Part shown: positions 27,186-35,012 of the stretch, in pieces
How positions within the stretch are numbered: position 1 is the stretch's first letter
Layout of the letters: every line of letters begins with the position of its first letter
Source: Bacteroidetes bacterium HGW-Bacteroidetes-2
GTDB lineage: Bacteria > Bacteroidota > Bacteroidia > Flavobacteriales > Flavobacteriaceae
Direction of reading: 5' to 3'
Length of the DNA: 40,892 bases
Assembly (NCBI GenBank): GCA_002842575.1
Contig: PHDJ01000023.1
Location: 1 to 40,892, forward strand
The notes under the pieces: model-generated
Seen by the model: only the letters and a program-made list of their open reading frames with translations
The model's database searches: none
Told to the model about the DNA's origin: nothing
Position numbers and translations under genes: made by a program

Positions 27186-28421
27186 ATGATCGATAAACAA
27201 CACCTCATAAACCGCTTTATTAGCTACGTAACCATAGACACTGAAAGCGATTCAAAAAGTACAACCACCCCAAGTACAGAAAAACAATGGAACCTTGCTA
27301 ATAAATTAGTGGAGGAACTAAAAACCATTGGTATGCAAGAGGTTACTATAGACCAAAATGCATACATAATGGCTACTTTGCCTAGCAATGTGAACCACGA
27401 AGTTCCTACCATAGGGTTTATCTCACATTTTGACACCTCGCCAGATTTTACTGGTGCTCTTGTAAAACCACAAATCATAGAAGATTATGACGGCAAAGAT
27501 ATTGTTCTTAATGCCCTTGAAAACATCATTTTAAGTCCAGATTATTTTGAAGATTTATTACAATACAAAGGACAAACGTTAATTACCACAGATGGTACTA
27601 CCCTTTTAGGTGCAGATGACAAAGCTGGAATAACCGAAATAGTTTCTGCCATGGAATATCTTCTTCTACATCCGGAAATAAAACACGGAAAAATACGTGT
27701 TGGTTTTACTCCAGATGAAGAAATAGGCAGAGGCGCCCATAAATTTGATGTGGACAAATTTGATGCAGAATGGGCATATACTATGGATGGCAGCCAAATA
27801 GGCGAACTCGAATTTGAAAACTTTAATGCCGCAGGTGCTGTTATAACCATCCAAGGAAAAATTGTACATCCCGGGTACGCAAAAGGAAAAATGATCAACA
27901 GCATGTATATTGCTACCGACTTTATCAATTCTCTTCCAAGATTAGAAACCCCTGAACTAACCGAAGACAGACAAGGCTTTTTTCACTTAACAGCAATTAA
28001 CGGTAAAGTGGATCAAACCGTTTTAGAATACATCATCAGAGATCACAATAAAGACCATTTTGAAGCTAGAAAAGAAATGTTACAAAAACTGGTTCGCGAA
28101 CTTAATGGCCAATTAGAAAACGAATGGATTCATATAGAAATTAAGGACCAATATTTCAATATGCGTGAAAAAATTGAACCTGTTATGCATATCGTTACCA
28201 TAGCAGAAGAAGCCATAAAAATGGCCGGTATAAAACCCATTGTTAAACCTATTCGCGGAGGCACAGATGGCTCTCAATTAAGTTATAAAGGACTTCCATG
28301 CCCAAATATTTTTGCCGGCGGCCATAATTTTCACGGAAGGTATGAATATGTTCCGGTGGAGAGTATGCAAAAAGCCATTGAAGTTATTGTAAACATTGCT
28401 CAACTAACAGCGCAAAAATGA
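27186..28421 (+). CDS. pepT: Peptidase T (tripeptide aminopeptidase)
   Basis: Releases the N-terminal residue from tripeptides in the cytosol. It is an M20 zinc enzyme with 411 residues. ATG at 27186 gives the family start [25 protein letters not shown] ten codons upstream is unlikely because it lies inside the promoter. Metal and catalytic motifs in order: [15 protein letters not shown] (first ligand His and Asp), [13 protein letters not shown] (bridging Asp), [16 protein letters not shown] (catalytic Glu and ligand), [18 protein letters not shown], and near the end [33 protein letters not shown] with the last histidine ligands. The alkB gene begins 1 bp after its stop. Confidence 0.97.
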   Translation: MIDKQHLINRFISYVTIDTESDSKSTTTPSTEKQWNLANKLVEELKTIGMQEVTIDQNAYIMATLPSNVNHEVPTIGFISHFDTSPDFTGALVKPQIIEDYDGKDIVLNALENIILSPDYFEDLLQYKGQTLITTDGTTLLGADDKAGITEIVSAMEYLLLHPEIKHGKIRVGFTPDEEIGRGAHKFDVDKFDAEWAYTMDGSQIGELEFENFNAAGAVITIQGKIVHPGYAKGKMINSMYIATDFINSLPRLETPELTEDRQGFFHLTAINGKVDQTVLEYIIRDHNKDHFEARKEMLQKLVRELNGQLENEWIHIEIKDQYFNMREKIEPVMHIVTIAEEAIKMAGIKPIVKPIRGGTDGSQLSYKGLPCPNIFAGGHNFHGRYEYVPVESMQKAIEVIVNIAQLTAQK

Positions 28422-28422
28422 C

Positions 28423-29493
28423 ATGAAATATCTTTGGGCGTATAGCATTCCTACAACAACATTTATTGCCATCTACTTCCAAGGAAAAGCAAGTTATTTT
28501 ACAGTACTCTTTGCATTTGTGATTATCCCCATATTTGAAATCTTACTGCCTGTAGATTCTAGAAATGCAACAGAAGAAGAAGAAAAGCAACTAGCGGTTT
28601 CAAAAATTTACGATTTGTTATTGTATTTAAACGTACCTATAGTTTTTGGATTACTTTATTATTTTTTAATTACAGCAAGCATATCTAACATTTCTGCTTT
28701 TGAAATCATTGGCTTAACATTATGTATAGGAATACTCCTAGGTGCAAATGGAATAAATGTGGCACACGAGTTAGGACATAGGGTTTCGATGTTCGAAAGA
28801 ATTTTGGCTAAAATATTATTAATACCTTCCTTGTATATGCATTTTTTTATTGAGCATAACCTTGGGCATCATGTACACGTAGCCACTGCAGAAGACCCTT
28901 CTACAGCTAAATATAATCAATCGCTTTACCGATTTTGGAAACAAACAGTTATAGGAACCTATAGAAAAGCGTGGCAAATTCAAAGAGAGCTAAACAGGCG
29001 TAATCAGGTTAAATGGTATTCCACAAAAAATGAAATGCTGTGGTTTACTTTAATACAATTTGCATATCTAGCAGGAATCTATTATTTTTTTAACCTAATA
29101 ACTGTTGGTATTGCCATTTCGGCGGCAGTTGTAGGGTTTTTACTTCTGGAAACCATAAATTATATAGAACATTATGGGTTGCTAAGAAACCGTTTACCCT
29201 CCGGAAGATATGTGCGAGTAGATAAGATACATTCTTGGAATTCTAATTTTATTTTGGGCAGAATTATACTGTATGAACTCACTCGCCACAGCGACCATCA
29301 TTACAAATCTTCTAAAAAATATCAAACCCTAAAAAACCATCCAGAAAGTCCAGAATTGCCTTATGGCTACCCTACTTCAATGGTTTTGGCACTAATTCCT
29401 CCGATTTGGTTTCAAGTAATGAACAAAAATATTCCTAAAGAAATGCTTCCTGAAAATAAAAAAACCGCCTTGATTAAAGGCGGTTTTTCGTGA
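28423..29493 (+). CDS. alkB: Alkane 1-monooxygenase (AlkB-type membrane di-iron enzyme)
   Basis: The product is 356 residues with about six hydrophobic helices. All histidine boxes of the AlkB family are present: HELGHR (His115-His119), EHNLGHH (144-150), NYIEHYGL (246-253) and LTRHSDHH (286-293). This di-iron enzyme hydroxylates terminal methyl groups of alkanes or fatty-acid-like chains with O2. It needs rubredoxin and a reductase, neither of which is encoded nearby, so partners must lie elsewhere. The gene starts 1 bp after pepT, so the two share a transcript. Its final codons double as the left side of a terminator hairpin. The natural substrate in flavobacteria is uncertain. Confidence 0.92.
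   Translation: MKYLWAYSIPTTTFIAIYFQGKASYFTVLFAFVIIPIFEILLPVDSRNATEEEEKQLAVSKIYDLLLYLNVPIVFGLLYYFLITASISNISAFEIIGLTLCIGILLGANGINVAHELGHRVSMFERILAKILLIPSLYMHFFIEHNLGHHVHVATAEDPSTAKYNQSLYRFWKQTVIGTYRKAWQIQRELNRRNQVKWYSTKNEMLWFTLIQFAYLAGIYYFFNLITVGIAISAAVVGFLLLETINYIEHYGLLRNRLPSGRYVRVDKIHSWNSNFILGRIILYELTRHSDHHYKSSKKYQTLKNHPESPELPYGYPTSMVLALIPPIWFQVMNKNIPKEMLPENKKTALIKGGFS
29460..29487 (+). terminator. Bidirectional terminator overlapping the alkB 3' end
   Basis: AAAACCGCCTT pairs with AAGGCGGTTTT with a short loop, followed by T. The hairpin lies inside the last codons of alkB (stop 29491-29493) and about 20 bp from the yajC stop. The flanking A- and T-runs let it work in both directions for the two convergent units. 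Confidence 0.85.
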
Positions 29494-29508
29494 TGTTCAT
29501 TAAGGTCT

Positions 29509-29793
29509 TTATTTAGAAGGACTATCGATTAGTTTTGCACTCATTTCTAAAGAAAGCGCTGATTTTTCAAACTTCACTTTCCCGGATAAGGTTTCTAAAA
29601 TCACTGTACCATCGTCGTTTATTTCTAAGATTTTGGCATGAAGACCACTTTTGGTAATGACTTTGTCTCCTTTTTTAAGAGCAGCTGCAAAAGCTTTCTC
29701 TTTTTTAGAACGTTGCATTTGTGGACGTATCATAAAAAAATACACCACAACAAACATTAATAAAAAGGGAGCAAAAGATTGTAAGGATTCCAT
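29509..29793 (-). CDS. yajC: Preprotein translocase accessory subunit YajC
   Basis: The product is 94 residues with one N-terminal membrane helix (FAPFLLMFVVVYFFMIRPQ), then QRSKKEKAFAAALKKGDKVITKSGLHAKILEI and DDGTVILETLSGKVKFEKSAL, the standard YajC pattern. It binds SecDF at the inner membrane and assists protein export. It starts 5 bp after the DUF1573 gene, in the order nusB, DUF1573, yajC, which is conserved in flavobacteria as I recall. Confidence 0.96.
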   Translation of the reverse strand: MESLQSFAPFLLMFVVVYFFMIRPQMQRSKKEKAFAAALKKGDKVITKSGLHAKILEINDDGTVILETLSGKVKFEKSALSLEMSAKLIDSPSK

Positions 29794-29798
29794 AAAAA

Positions 29799-30293
29799 TT
29801 ATTTAGTTGTTTTACCTGTTGCAGATAAGTTACTTGCTGCAGGAGCTCCTTCTTTAGGAGTCACAAAGGCTTTAATATTTACTTTTTCAGTACCGGCTTT
29901 TGTGTTTGTGGTAACAGTTACAGAGATGGTTCTTTGGTTTTGACCACTTCCGTTAAATTTTACTAACATTTCACCTTTTGCTCCTGGAGCAACTGGCTCT
30001 TTAGTAAATGTTGGTACTGTACAGCCACAACTTCCTTTAGCGTCTGAAATTACAAGTGGAGCATCTCCGGTATTAGTGAAAACAAACAAATGTTCCATTG
30101 CGGTTCCTTGGTCTATTGTACCAAAATCATATTCGCTTTCTTCAAACGTCATTACTGGATATTTACCAGTTTCTGCATTTGCCTCTGTAGCTGCTTGCGC
30201 GTTTTCTTCGTTTACTTTTTCTGCTGCGTTTTCTTTACAAGAAGTAAATACTAAAGCAACAGCTAATGTTGCAATAAAAATTGATTTTTTCAT
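29799..30293 (-). CDS. DUF1573 domain lipoprotein
   Basis: The product is 164 residues starting with a lipoprotein signal whose lipobox VFTSC places Cys19 as the lipid anchor. A low-complexity Ala/Glu/Asn linker (about 20-45) is followed by the DUF1573 Ig-like domain. Its motifs are FEESEYDFGTIDQGTAMEHLFVFTNTGDAPLVI and KGSCGCTVPTFTKEPVAPGAKGEM, including the conserved CGCT pair of cysteines. The family is abundant in Bacteroidota and its function is unknown. A structural or binding role in the cell envelope is likely. Sits between nusB (52 bp upstream) and yajC (5 bp downstream). Confidence 0.93.
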   Translation of the reverse strand: MKKSIFIATLAVALVFTSCKENAAEKVNEENAQAATEANAETGKYPVMTFEESEYDFGTIDQGTAMEHLFVFTNTGDAPLVISDAKGSCGCTVPTFTKEPVAPGAKGEMLVKFNGSGQNQRTISVTVTTNTKAGTEKVNIKAFVTPKEGAPAASNLSATGKTTK

Positions 30294-30345
30294 AATATTA
30301 AGTAGTTTTTTTTAGACGGGGACTAAATTAATAAAAAAAATTGTT

Positions 30346-31290
30346 TTACTGTAATCCACGCCCTATTTTGTTCAGTTTATTATTTTCCATGTATTCTTTG
30401 ACTAATTTGTCTAAGATTCCATTAATAAATAAACTGCTTTTTGGTGTGGAATATTCTTTTGCTATCTCTAAATATTCATTGATTGTAACTTTAACGGGAA
30501 TAGACGGAAAATGTAAAAATTCTGTAATTCCCATTTTAATGAGTATCAAATCTAATTCGGCAATGCGCTCTTTGTCCCAGTTGGGTGTTTTCCCTTCTAT
30601 TTCTGCAAGTAAATTGGTGTTTTGCAGCACCGTTTTGTTAAACAAATCTACCGCAAAATCTCTATCGTCGTCATTTTTATATAGTTTTGGCACGAGTTTA
30701 TCCTCCTTAGTAGTAGGTTTCAATTGGTTTAACATTTTCACAATGGCAGTGTTTACAATAGGAAAATCGTCTATCCAAGTAAGACTATGGTCTTCTAAAT
30801 AGGAATAAAGCTTTTCATTTGGTGCGATAATCTCGCTATACAGGGTAACAATAAATTCTTTGTCTTGTTGAAAAGTAGGGTTAACCAGTTTTAAATAATT
30901 AGCATACAACTCTCCTTGTCGTATTTCCTTAAAAAGGATCTGCGGATATTCATTATCTACTTCCCAATTGGTGATTTTTTTGTTTTTTAATAGAATGTTT
31001 AATGAATTATTTTCTGTTAGTAATGCCAAAACCCTGTTATCTATAAAATTTCTGTTGGGTGTTATTTCTAAGGAGGTGGCTAGATGTTTTCGTTTTGATT
31101 TTTCCATATACCCTTCTGCCTGAGTGTGAATGGCAGTCATTAAATGGAGTAGTAACAAATACAAGTCATGCATTTGTTCCATACTATACACCAAAAACTT
31201 TTCTTGTTTTACTAAATTGGCCTTATCTTGATTTTGATACGCATAGAGAGATTGCAAAACCTTAACGCGAATATGTCTTCTTGTGAGCAT
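30346..31290 (-). CDS. nusB: Transcription antitermination protein NusB (long Bacteroidota form)
   Basis: The product is 314 residues, about twice the length of E. coli NusB, as usual for Bacteroidota. It opens RRHIRVKVLQSLYAYQN, the classic NusB start. A central expansion follows, and then a C-terminal NusB helical bundle with KLYKNDDDRDFAVDLFNKTVLQN, ELDLILIKMGITEFLHFPSIPVKVTINEYLEIAKEYSTPKSSLFINGILD. It binds boxA in rRNA leaders together with NusE and promotes antitermination. First gene of a minus-strand unit with DUF1573 and yajC. A TATATTTG element lies at 31357-31350. Confidence 0.94.
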   Translation of the reverse strand: MLTRRHIRVKVLQSLYAYQNQDKANLVKQEKFLVYSMEQMHDLYLLLLHLMTAIHTQAEGYMEKSKRKHLATSLEITPNRNFIDNRVLALLTENNSLNILLKNKKITNWEVDNEYPQILFKEIRQGELYANYLKLVNPTFQQDKEFIVTLYSEIIAPNEKLYSYLEDHSLTWIDDFPIVNTAIVKMLNQLKPTTKEDKLVPKLYKNDDDRDFAVDLFNKTVLQNTNLLAEIEGKTPNWDKERIAELDLILIKMGITEFLHFPSIPVKVTINEYLEIAKEYSTPKSSLFINGILDKLVKEYMENNKLNKIGRGLQ

Positions 31291-31313
31291 ACTTTTTAAA
31301 GAACTTTACTGTT

Positions 31314-31349
31314 AAAAAAAAACAACGCACAAAAATGGTTTGTGCGTTG
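31314..31349 (-). terminator. Strong intrinsic terminator after the amino-acid dehydrogenase gene
   Basis: On the minus strand CAACGCACAAA pairs perfectly with TTTGTGCGTTG (11 bp, 5-nt loop) and is followed by nine T. It starts about 20 bp after the dehydrogenase stop and separates it from nusB. Confidence 0.9.
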
Positions 31350-31357
31350 CAAATATA
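31350..31357 (-). promoter_or_regulatory. Possible nusB promoter -7 element
   Basis: Minus-strand TATATTTG matches TAnnTTTG about 60 bp upstream of nusB. It directly abuts the terminator stem, so any transcript from it would begin inside that hairpin. That makes the call doubtful. Confidence 0.3.
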
Positions 31358-31368
31358 GCTATTTTACG

Positions 31369-32469
31369 TTACGCTTTTTCTTTTTTTCTTGCATCAATTC
31401 TGAATTGTGCTAGTTCTAAAGCAGCTTGGTTTGGAGTAATTTTTTGGATTTCTGCTTTTTGAAGAATTTCTAAAGTAGTATTATATATATTTTCCGTTTT
31501 GCGAATAATTTCCGCCTTGCCATAGCCTTCTAACTCAGCATATACATTAATGATTCCTCCGGCATTGATTAAAAAATCTGGTGCATAAACGATGCCTTTA
31601 TCTTGTAAAAGTTTTCCGTGTATTTGATCGTCAGCTAATTGGTTATTAGCTGCTCCTGCAACAATTTTTGCTTTTAAAAGGGCTATAGTTTTATTAGTGA
31701 TGGTAGCACCTAAGGCACAAGGGGCATAAATATCCATTTCTTCCGCATAAAGATTATTTCCTCCATAAATGGTCACACCATATTTATCGCGCACTTCTTC
31801 CAATCGTTCCTGATTGATGTCAGATATGATTACTTTTGCTCCTTCATTAGTTAAATGTTCCACTAAGGCTTCACCTACATTACCTATTCCCTGTACATAA
31901 ATCACTTTATCTTCTAGCACATCCAAACCAAATTTATATTTAGCCGCTGCTTTCATCCCCATAAAAACACCATAAGCGGTAATTGGCGAAGGGTTTCCCG
32001 CACCTCCTAATGATTCTGATATTCCTGTAACATAAGGAGTTACAGTACGCACTAAATCCATATCGCTGGTGGTCATTCCTACATCTTCAGCGGTAATATA
32101 TTTTCCGCCTAAGGAATGTACAAATTCACCAAATTTTTTCATTAACTCTGGTGTTTTTTGTGTTTTAGCATCTCCTATTAGCACTGCTTTTCCACCACCT
32201 AAGTTTAAACCGGTAATGGCTGACTTATAGGTCATACCTCTTGATAAACGCAAAACATCATTTAAAGCATCCCATTCACTAGCGTAATTCCACATTCTTG
32301 TACCTCCTAATGCAGGGCCTAAAACTGTGTTATGTATTCCTATTATTGCTTTTAATCCTGTATCTTTGTCGTTGCAAAAAACAATTTGCTCGTGATTATC
32401 AAACGAAAGTTGGCCAAAAACAGGGTCAATTTTGTGAATCTCATTAGCATTTACTACTTCTGTAATCAT
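31369..32469 (-). CDS. Leucine/Glu/Phe/Val dehydrogenase
   Basis: The product is 366 residues, the size of leucine and branched-chain amino-acid dehydrogenases and shorter than glutamate dehydrogenase. The N-terminal domain has LGPALGGTRMWNY, LSRGMTYKSAITGLNLGGGKAVLIGD (substrate and catalytic lysines) and ITAEDVGMT. The NAD+ Rossmann domain has YVQGIGNVGEALVEHL, IISDIN as the acidic end of strand 2, and CALGATI and AGAANNQLA. It oxidatively deaminates amino acids, probably leucine, isoleucine and valine, in the cytosol. It has its own promoter and strong terminator, so it is a single-gene unit. Together with HMG-CoA lyase it points to branched-chain amino-acid catabolism. Exact specificity is not certain. 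Confidence 0.93.
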   Translation of the reverse strand: MITEVVNANEIHKIDPVFGQLSFDNHEQIVFCNDKDTGLKAIIGIHNTVLGPALGGTRMWNYASEWDALNDVLRLSRGMTYKSAITGLNLGGGKAVLIGDAKTQKTPELMKKFGEFVHSLGGKYITAEDVGMTTSDMDLVRTVTPYVTGISESLGGAGNPSPITAYGVFMGMKAAAKYKFGLDVLEDKVIYVQGIGNVGEALVEHLTNEGAKVIISDINQERLEEVRDKYGVTIYGGNNLYAEEMDIYAPCALGATITNKTIALLKAKIVAGAANNQLADDQIHGKLLQDKGIVYAPDFLINAGGIINVYAELEGYGKAEIIRKTENIYNTTLEILQKAEIQKITPNQAALELAQFRIDARKKEKA

Positions 32470-32516
32470 AATATTTGAATAAATTTTTAGTAAAATAATC
32501 CTTTAAAAAGGCGGTG

Positions 32517-32547
32517 CAAAAGTAGCGGTTTATTTTACTAGTTTCAA
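32517..32547 (-). promoter_or_regulatory. Promoter of the amino-acid dehydrogenase gene
   Basis: Minus strand: TTG (32547-32545) then TACTTTTG (32524-32517), spacing 20 bp. A good match to TTG-N20-TAnnTTTG, about 50 bp upstream of the start. Confidence 0.6.
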
Positions 32548-32574
32548 CAAAAATGTGTTAAAATGATTTTTATT

Positions 32575-32694
32575 GATTTTTGTATGATATAGAGGTATGT
32601 GTGGTTTATGCCTTGAAATAATAACCTACGGCAAGCACATAAAAACTTGTAAAAAAATATATGCAGGATTAAAAATTGGGTTTCCTGCTTTTTT
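32575..32694 (+). ncRNA. Candidate structured small RNA (possibly 6S-like)
   Basis: This non-coding segment contains a hairpin: TATGTG (32596-32601) pairs with CACATA (32636-32641), and an inner TGCC (32609-32612) pairs with GGCA (32630-32633). An alternative GGTT/AACC pairing lies within the arms. It ends with a terminator, GCAGGA (32663-32668) against TCCTGC (32683-32688), followed by TTTTTT. There is no plus-strand gene upstream, so the terminator would have to end a short transcript that starts here, or attenuate the ABC transporter gene 10 bp further on. Flavobacteria have a 6S-type RNA (Flavo-1) of roughly this style, but I cannot confirm identity. The 5' end is a guess. Confidence 0.35.
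32663..32694 (+). terminator. Hairpin plus T-tract just before the ABC transporter
   Basis: GCAGGA/TCCTGC stem, 14-nt loop, six T. It lies only 10 bp before the ATG at 32704, so it is either the end of a small RNA or an attenuator in the transporter leader. Confidence 0.55.
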
Positions 32695-32703
32695 AAAATT
32701 GGT

Positions 32704-34461
32704 ATGAAAGAATTAAAACATCTACATAAATATTTTGTAAAATACAGAGGCAGACTTCTCCTAGGTCTTGTAATAACTATCATAGCAAGAATTCTTGCCC
32801 TTGTTACTCCAAAACTTATTGGCGAATCGGTGAATAGCATTAAACGATACATCGATAAAGAAACCATTGAAATCGCCATAGTAAAAAAAGAATTGCTTTT
32901 TAATATCGCCATTATTATTGGTGCCACAATCATTGCAGCCCTCTTTACTTTTTTAATGCGACAAACATTTATTGTAGTGTCCAGACGTATTGAGTTTGAC
33001 TTAAAAAATGAAATATACAAACACTATCAAACACTTTCTCTTAATTTTTACAAACTAAACCGAACAGGCGACCTCATGAATCGCATTAGCGAAGACGTTT
33101 CTAAAGTAAGAATGTATGCAGGCCCGGCACTAATGTATAGCGTACAAACCATATCTTTATTTGTTATTGTAATTTGGTATATGTATAGTCAGGCACCTTT
33201 ATTAACTCTTTATACTATTGCCCCTCTACCTATCCTTTCTTTTGCCATATACCGCTTAAGTGTTGCCATCAACAAACGAAGCACCATTGTGCAACAATAT
33301 CTATCTAAACTTACTACGTTCACTCAAGAATCGTTTAGTGGTATTTTTGTGGTAAAAGCCTATGCCATGGAGCCACAAACCAATGCTAATTTTGTGGAAT
33401 TGGCAAATGCCAGCAAAGACAAAAACCTAGACTTGGTTAAAGTTCAAGCATTATTTTTTCCTTTAATGATTTTACTTATTGGGGCAAGTAACCTAATGGT
33501 TGTTTATATAGGCGGCAACCAATATATAAATGGGCAGATAAAAGAATTAGGTACCATTGTTGAATTTTTAATCTTTGTAAATATGCTCACCTGGCCCGTT
33601 GCAGTAGTGGGTTGGGTTACTTCTATGGTACAACAGGCAGAAGCTTCACAAAAACGTATTAACGAATTTCTTAAAGAAAAATCAGAAATAACCAATACCG
33701 TTACTGAAAATCATCCTATTCAAGGAAAAATTGAATTTAAAAATGCCTCTTTTACATATCCTGACACTAACATTACAGCTTTAAAAAACGTATCTTTTAC
33801 CGTAACTCCTGGGGAAACTCTTGCTATTATAGGAAATACAGGCTCTGGAAAATCTACCATACTTGAACTTATAGGCAGATTATATGACATCCAATCGGGT
33901 GAGTTATACATAGACGGTAAACCCATTAAAGAAACTAACCTTACAAGTTTGCGCGAAGCCATAGGCTATGTACCTCAGGATTCTTTCTTATTTAGTGACA
34001 GCATTGCCAACAATATCAAATTTGGCAAAGAGGATGCCACCGAAGAAGAAATAATAGAAATGGCTAAAAACGCATCGGTTCATAAAAACATTATGGGTTT
34101 TGCAAAAAAATATAAAACCGTATTAGGCGAAAGAGGTATTACCCTAAGTGGCGGACAAAAACAACGGGTTTCTATTGCGCGAGCTTTAATTAAAAACCCA
34201 ACAATATATCTTTTTGACGATTGCCTTTCTGCCGTGGACACAGAAACCGAAGAAAAAATATTAAGTAATTTGAAAAAACTTTCAAAAGGAAAAACCACCA
34301 TTTTAGTAAGTCACCGTATTTCTGCAGCTAGAAATGCCGATAAAATTATTGTTCTTCAAGAAGGTCAAATTTTACAACAAGGCACTCACAATCAGTTGAT
34401 AGAAAAGGATGGCTATTACAAAGAATTATATGCCAAACAACTTTTAGAAAAAGAAAGTTAA
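32704..34461 (+). CDS. ABC exporter, fused membrane and ATPase domains (MsbA/MdlB-like)
   Basis: The product is 585 residues. The N-terminal ABC transmembrane type-1 domain has six spans within about 15-310. The nucleotide-binding domain (about 335-575) has Walker A GNTGSGKST (377-385), a Q-loop YVPQDSFLF, the signature LSGGQ (481-485), Walker B IYLFDDCLS (from about 499; Asp replaces the usual second acidic Glu) and switch His in LVSHRISAA. The DD at the Walker B end, where most exporters have DE, is notable: the catalytic base may be weakened or supplied by the Asp. Half-transporters like this work as dimers and export lipids, drugs or peptides. Substrate unknown. The start is 10 bp after a terminator-like hairpin. 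Confidence 0.94.
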   Translation: MKELKHLHKYFVKYRGRLLLGLVITIIARILALVTPKLIGESVNSIKRYIDKETIEIAIVKKELLFNIAIIIGATIIAALFTFLMRQTFIVVSRRIEFDLKNEIYKHYQTLSLNFYKLNRTGDLMNRISEDVSKVRMYAGPALMYSVQTISLFVIVIWYMYSQAPLLTLYTIAPLPILSFAIYRLSVAINKRSTIVQQYLSKLTTFTQESFSGIFVVKAYAMEPQTNANFVELANASKDKNLDLVKVQALFFPLMILLIGASNLMVVYIGGNQYINGQIKELGTIVEFLIFVNMLTWPVAVVGWVTSMVQQAEASQKRINEFLKEKSEITNTVTENHPIQGKIEFKNASFTYPDTNITALKNVSFTVTPGETLAIIGNTGSGKSTILELIGRLYDIQSGELYIDGKPIKETNLTSLREAIGYVPQDSFLFSDSIANNIKFGKEDATEEEIIEMAKNASVHKNIMGFAKKYKTVLGERGITLSGGQKQRVSIARALIKNPTIYLFDDCLSAVDTETEEKILSNLKKLSKGKTTILVSHRISAARNADKIIVLQEGQILQQGTHNQLIEKDGYYKELYAKQLLEKES

Positions 34462-34527
34462 TTTTAGTTGCCCAATAGGTATTTTTTTTAGATTTTTGAA
34501 TTAAATAATGAAGATAAAAAATATATT

Positions 34528-34926
34528 ATGAGCGAAAACGAAATGATGGAGCAGGAAGAAATCTACTCAAAAGTTTTACGTGCCGGAAGAAGAACATATT
34601 TCTTTGATGTACGAGCAACGAAAGCTGGAGATTACTACCTTACAATTACAGAAAGCAAAAAGTTTACCAATGACGATGGTTCTTTTCACTACAAAAAACA
34701 CAAAATTTATTTATACAAAGAAGATTTTGCAAGCTTTAGAGAAAATATTAATGAAATGATTGACTATATCATTGAAGAAAAAGGAGAAGAAGTCATTAGC
34801 GAACGCCACCAAAAAGACTTTAAAAAAGAAAATAGTATAGATTCTGATGAAAAATTGAATGATGAAAATTCTGAAACCCCAAGAAATAGCGATAGTTTTA
34901 CGAATATCAACTTTGAAGATATTTAA
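34528..34926 (+). CDS. DUF3276 / PUR-alpha-like nucleic-acid-binding protein
   Basis: The product is 132 residues. A core of about 100 residues has RAGRRTYFFDVRATKAGDYYLTITESKK and YKKHKIYLYKEDFASFRENINEMIDYI, the beta-beta-beta-beta-alpha PUR repeat. An acidic, poorly ordered tail (about 100-132) follows. PUR-repeat proteins bind single-stranded DNA and RNA. The Borrelia homologue is a nucleic-acid-binding regulator, and the Bacteroidota members are uncharacterised but widespread. The gene is 66 bp after the ABC transporter on the same strand and ends in a terminator, so it is probably the last gene of that unit. Confidence 0.92.
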   Translation: MSENEMMEQEEIYSKVLRAGRRTYFFDVRATKAGDYYLTITESKKFTNDDGSFHYKKHKIYLYKEDFASFRENINEMIDYIIEEKGEEVISERHQKDFKKENSIDSDEKLNDENSETPRNSDSFTNINFEDI

Positions 34927-34953
34927 TTGCTTTCTTTCTTGATTAAATTTCAG

Positions 34954-34983
34954 AAACCGTTTCCATTGTGGAGCGGTTTTTTT
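34954..34983 (+). terminator. Intrinsic terminator after DUF3276 gene
   Basis: AAACCG...TCCA pairs with TGGA...CGGTTT, followed by a T-run. About 30 bp after the stop. Confidence 0.85.
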
Positions 34984-35012
34984 ATATTTAAACCCTAACA
35001 AATATTTTTCTA

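Noticed and set aside
32544..33020. Minus-strand frame of about 158 codons opposite the ABC transporter start
   Set aside because: It overlaps the well-supported transporter coding region and the structured leader. The translation is low-complexity and hydrophobic/cysteine-rich without family features, so it is a shadow.
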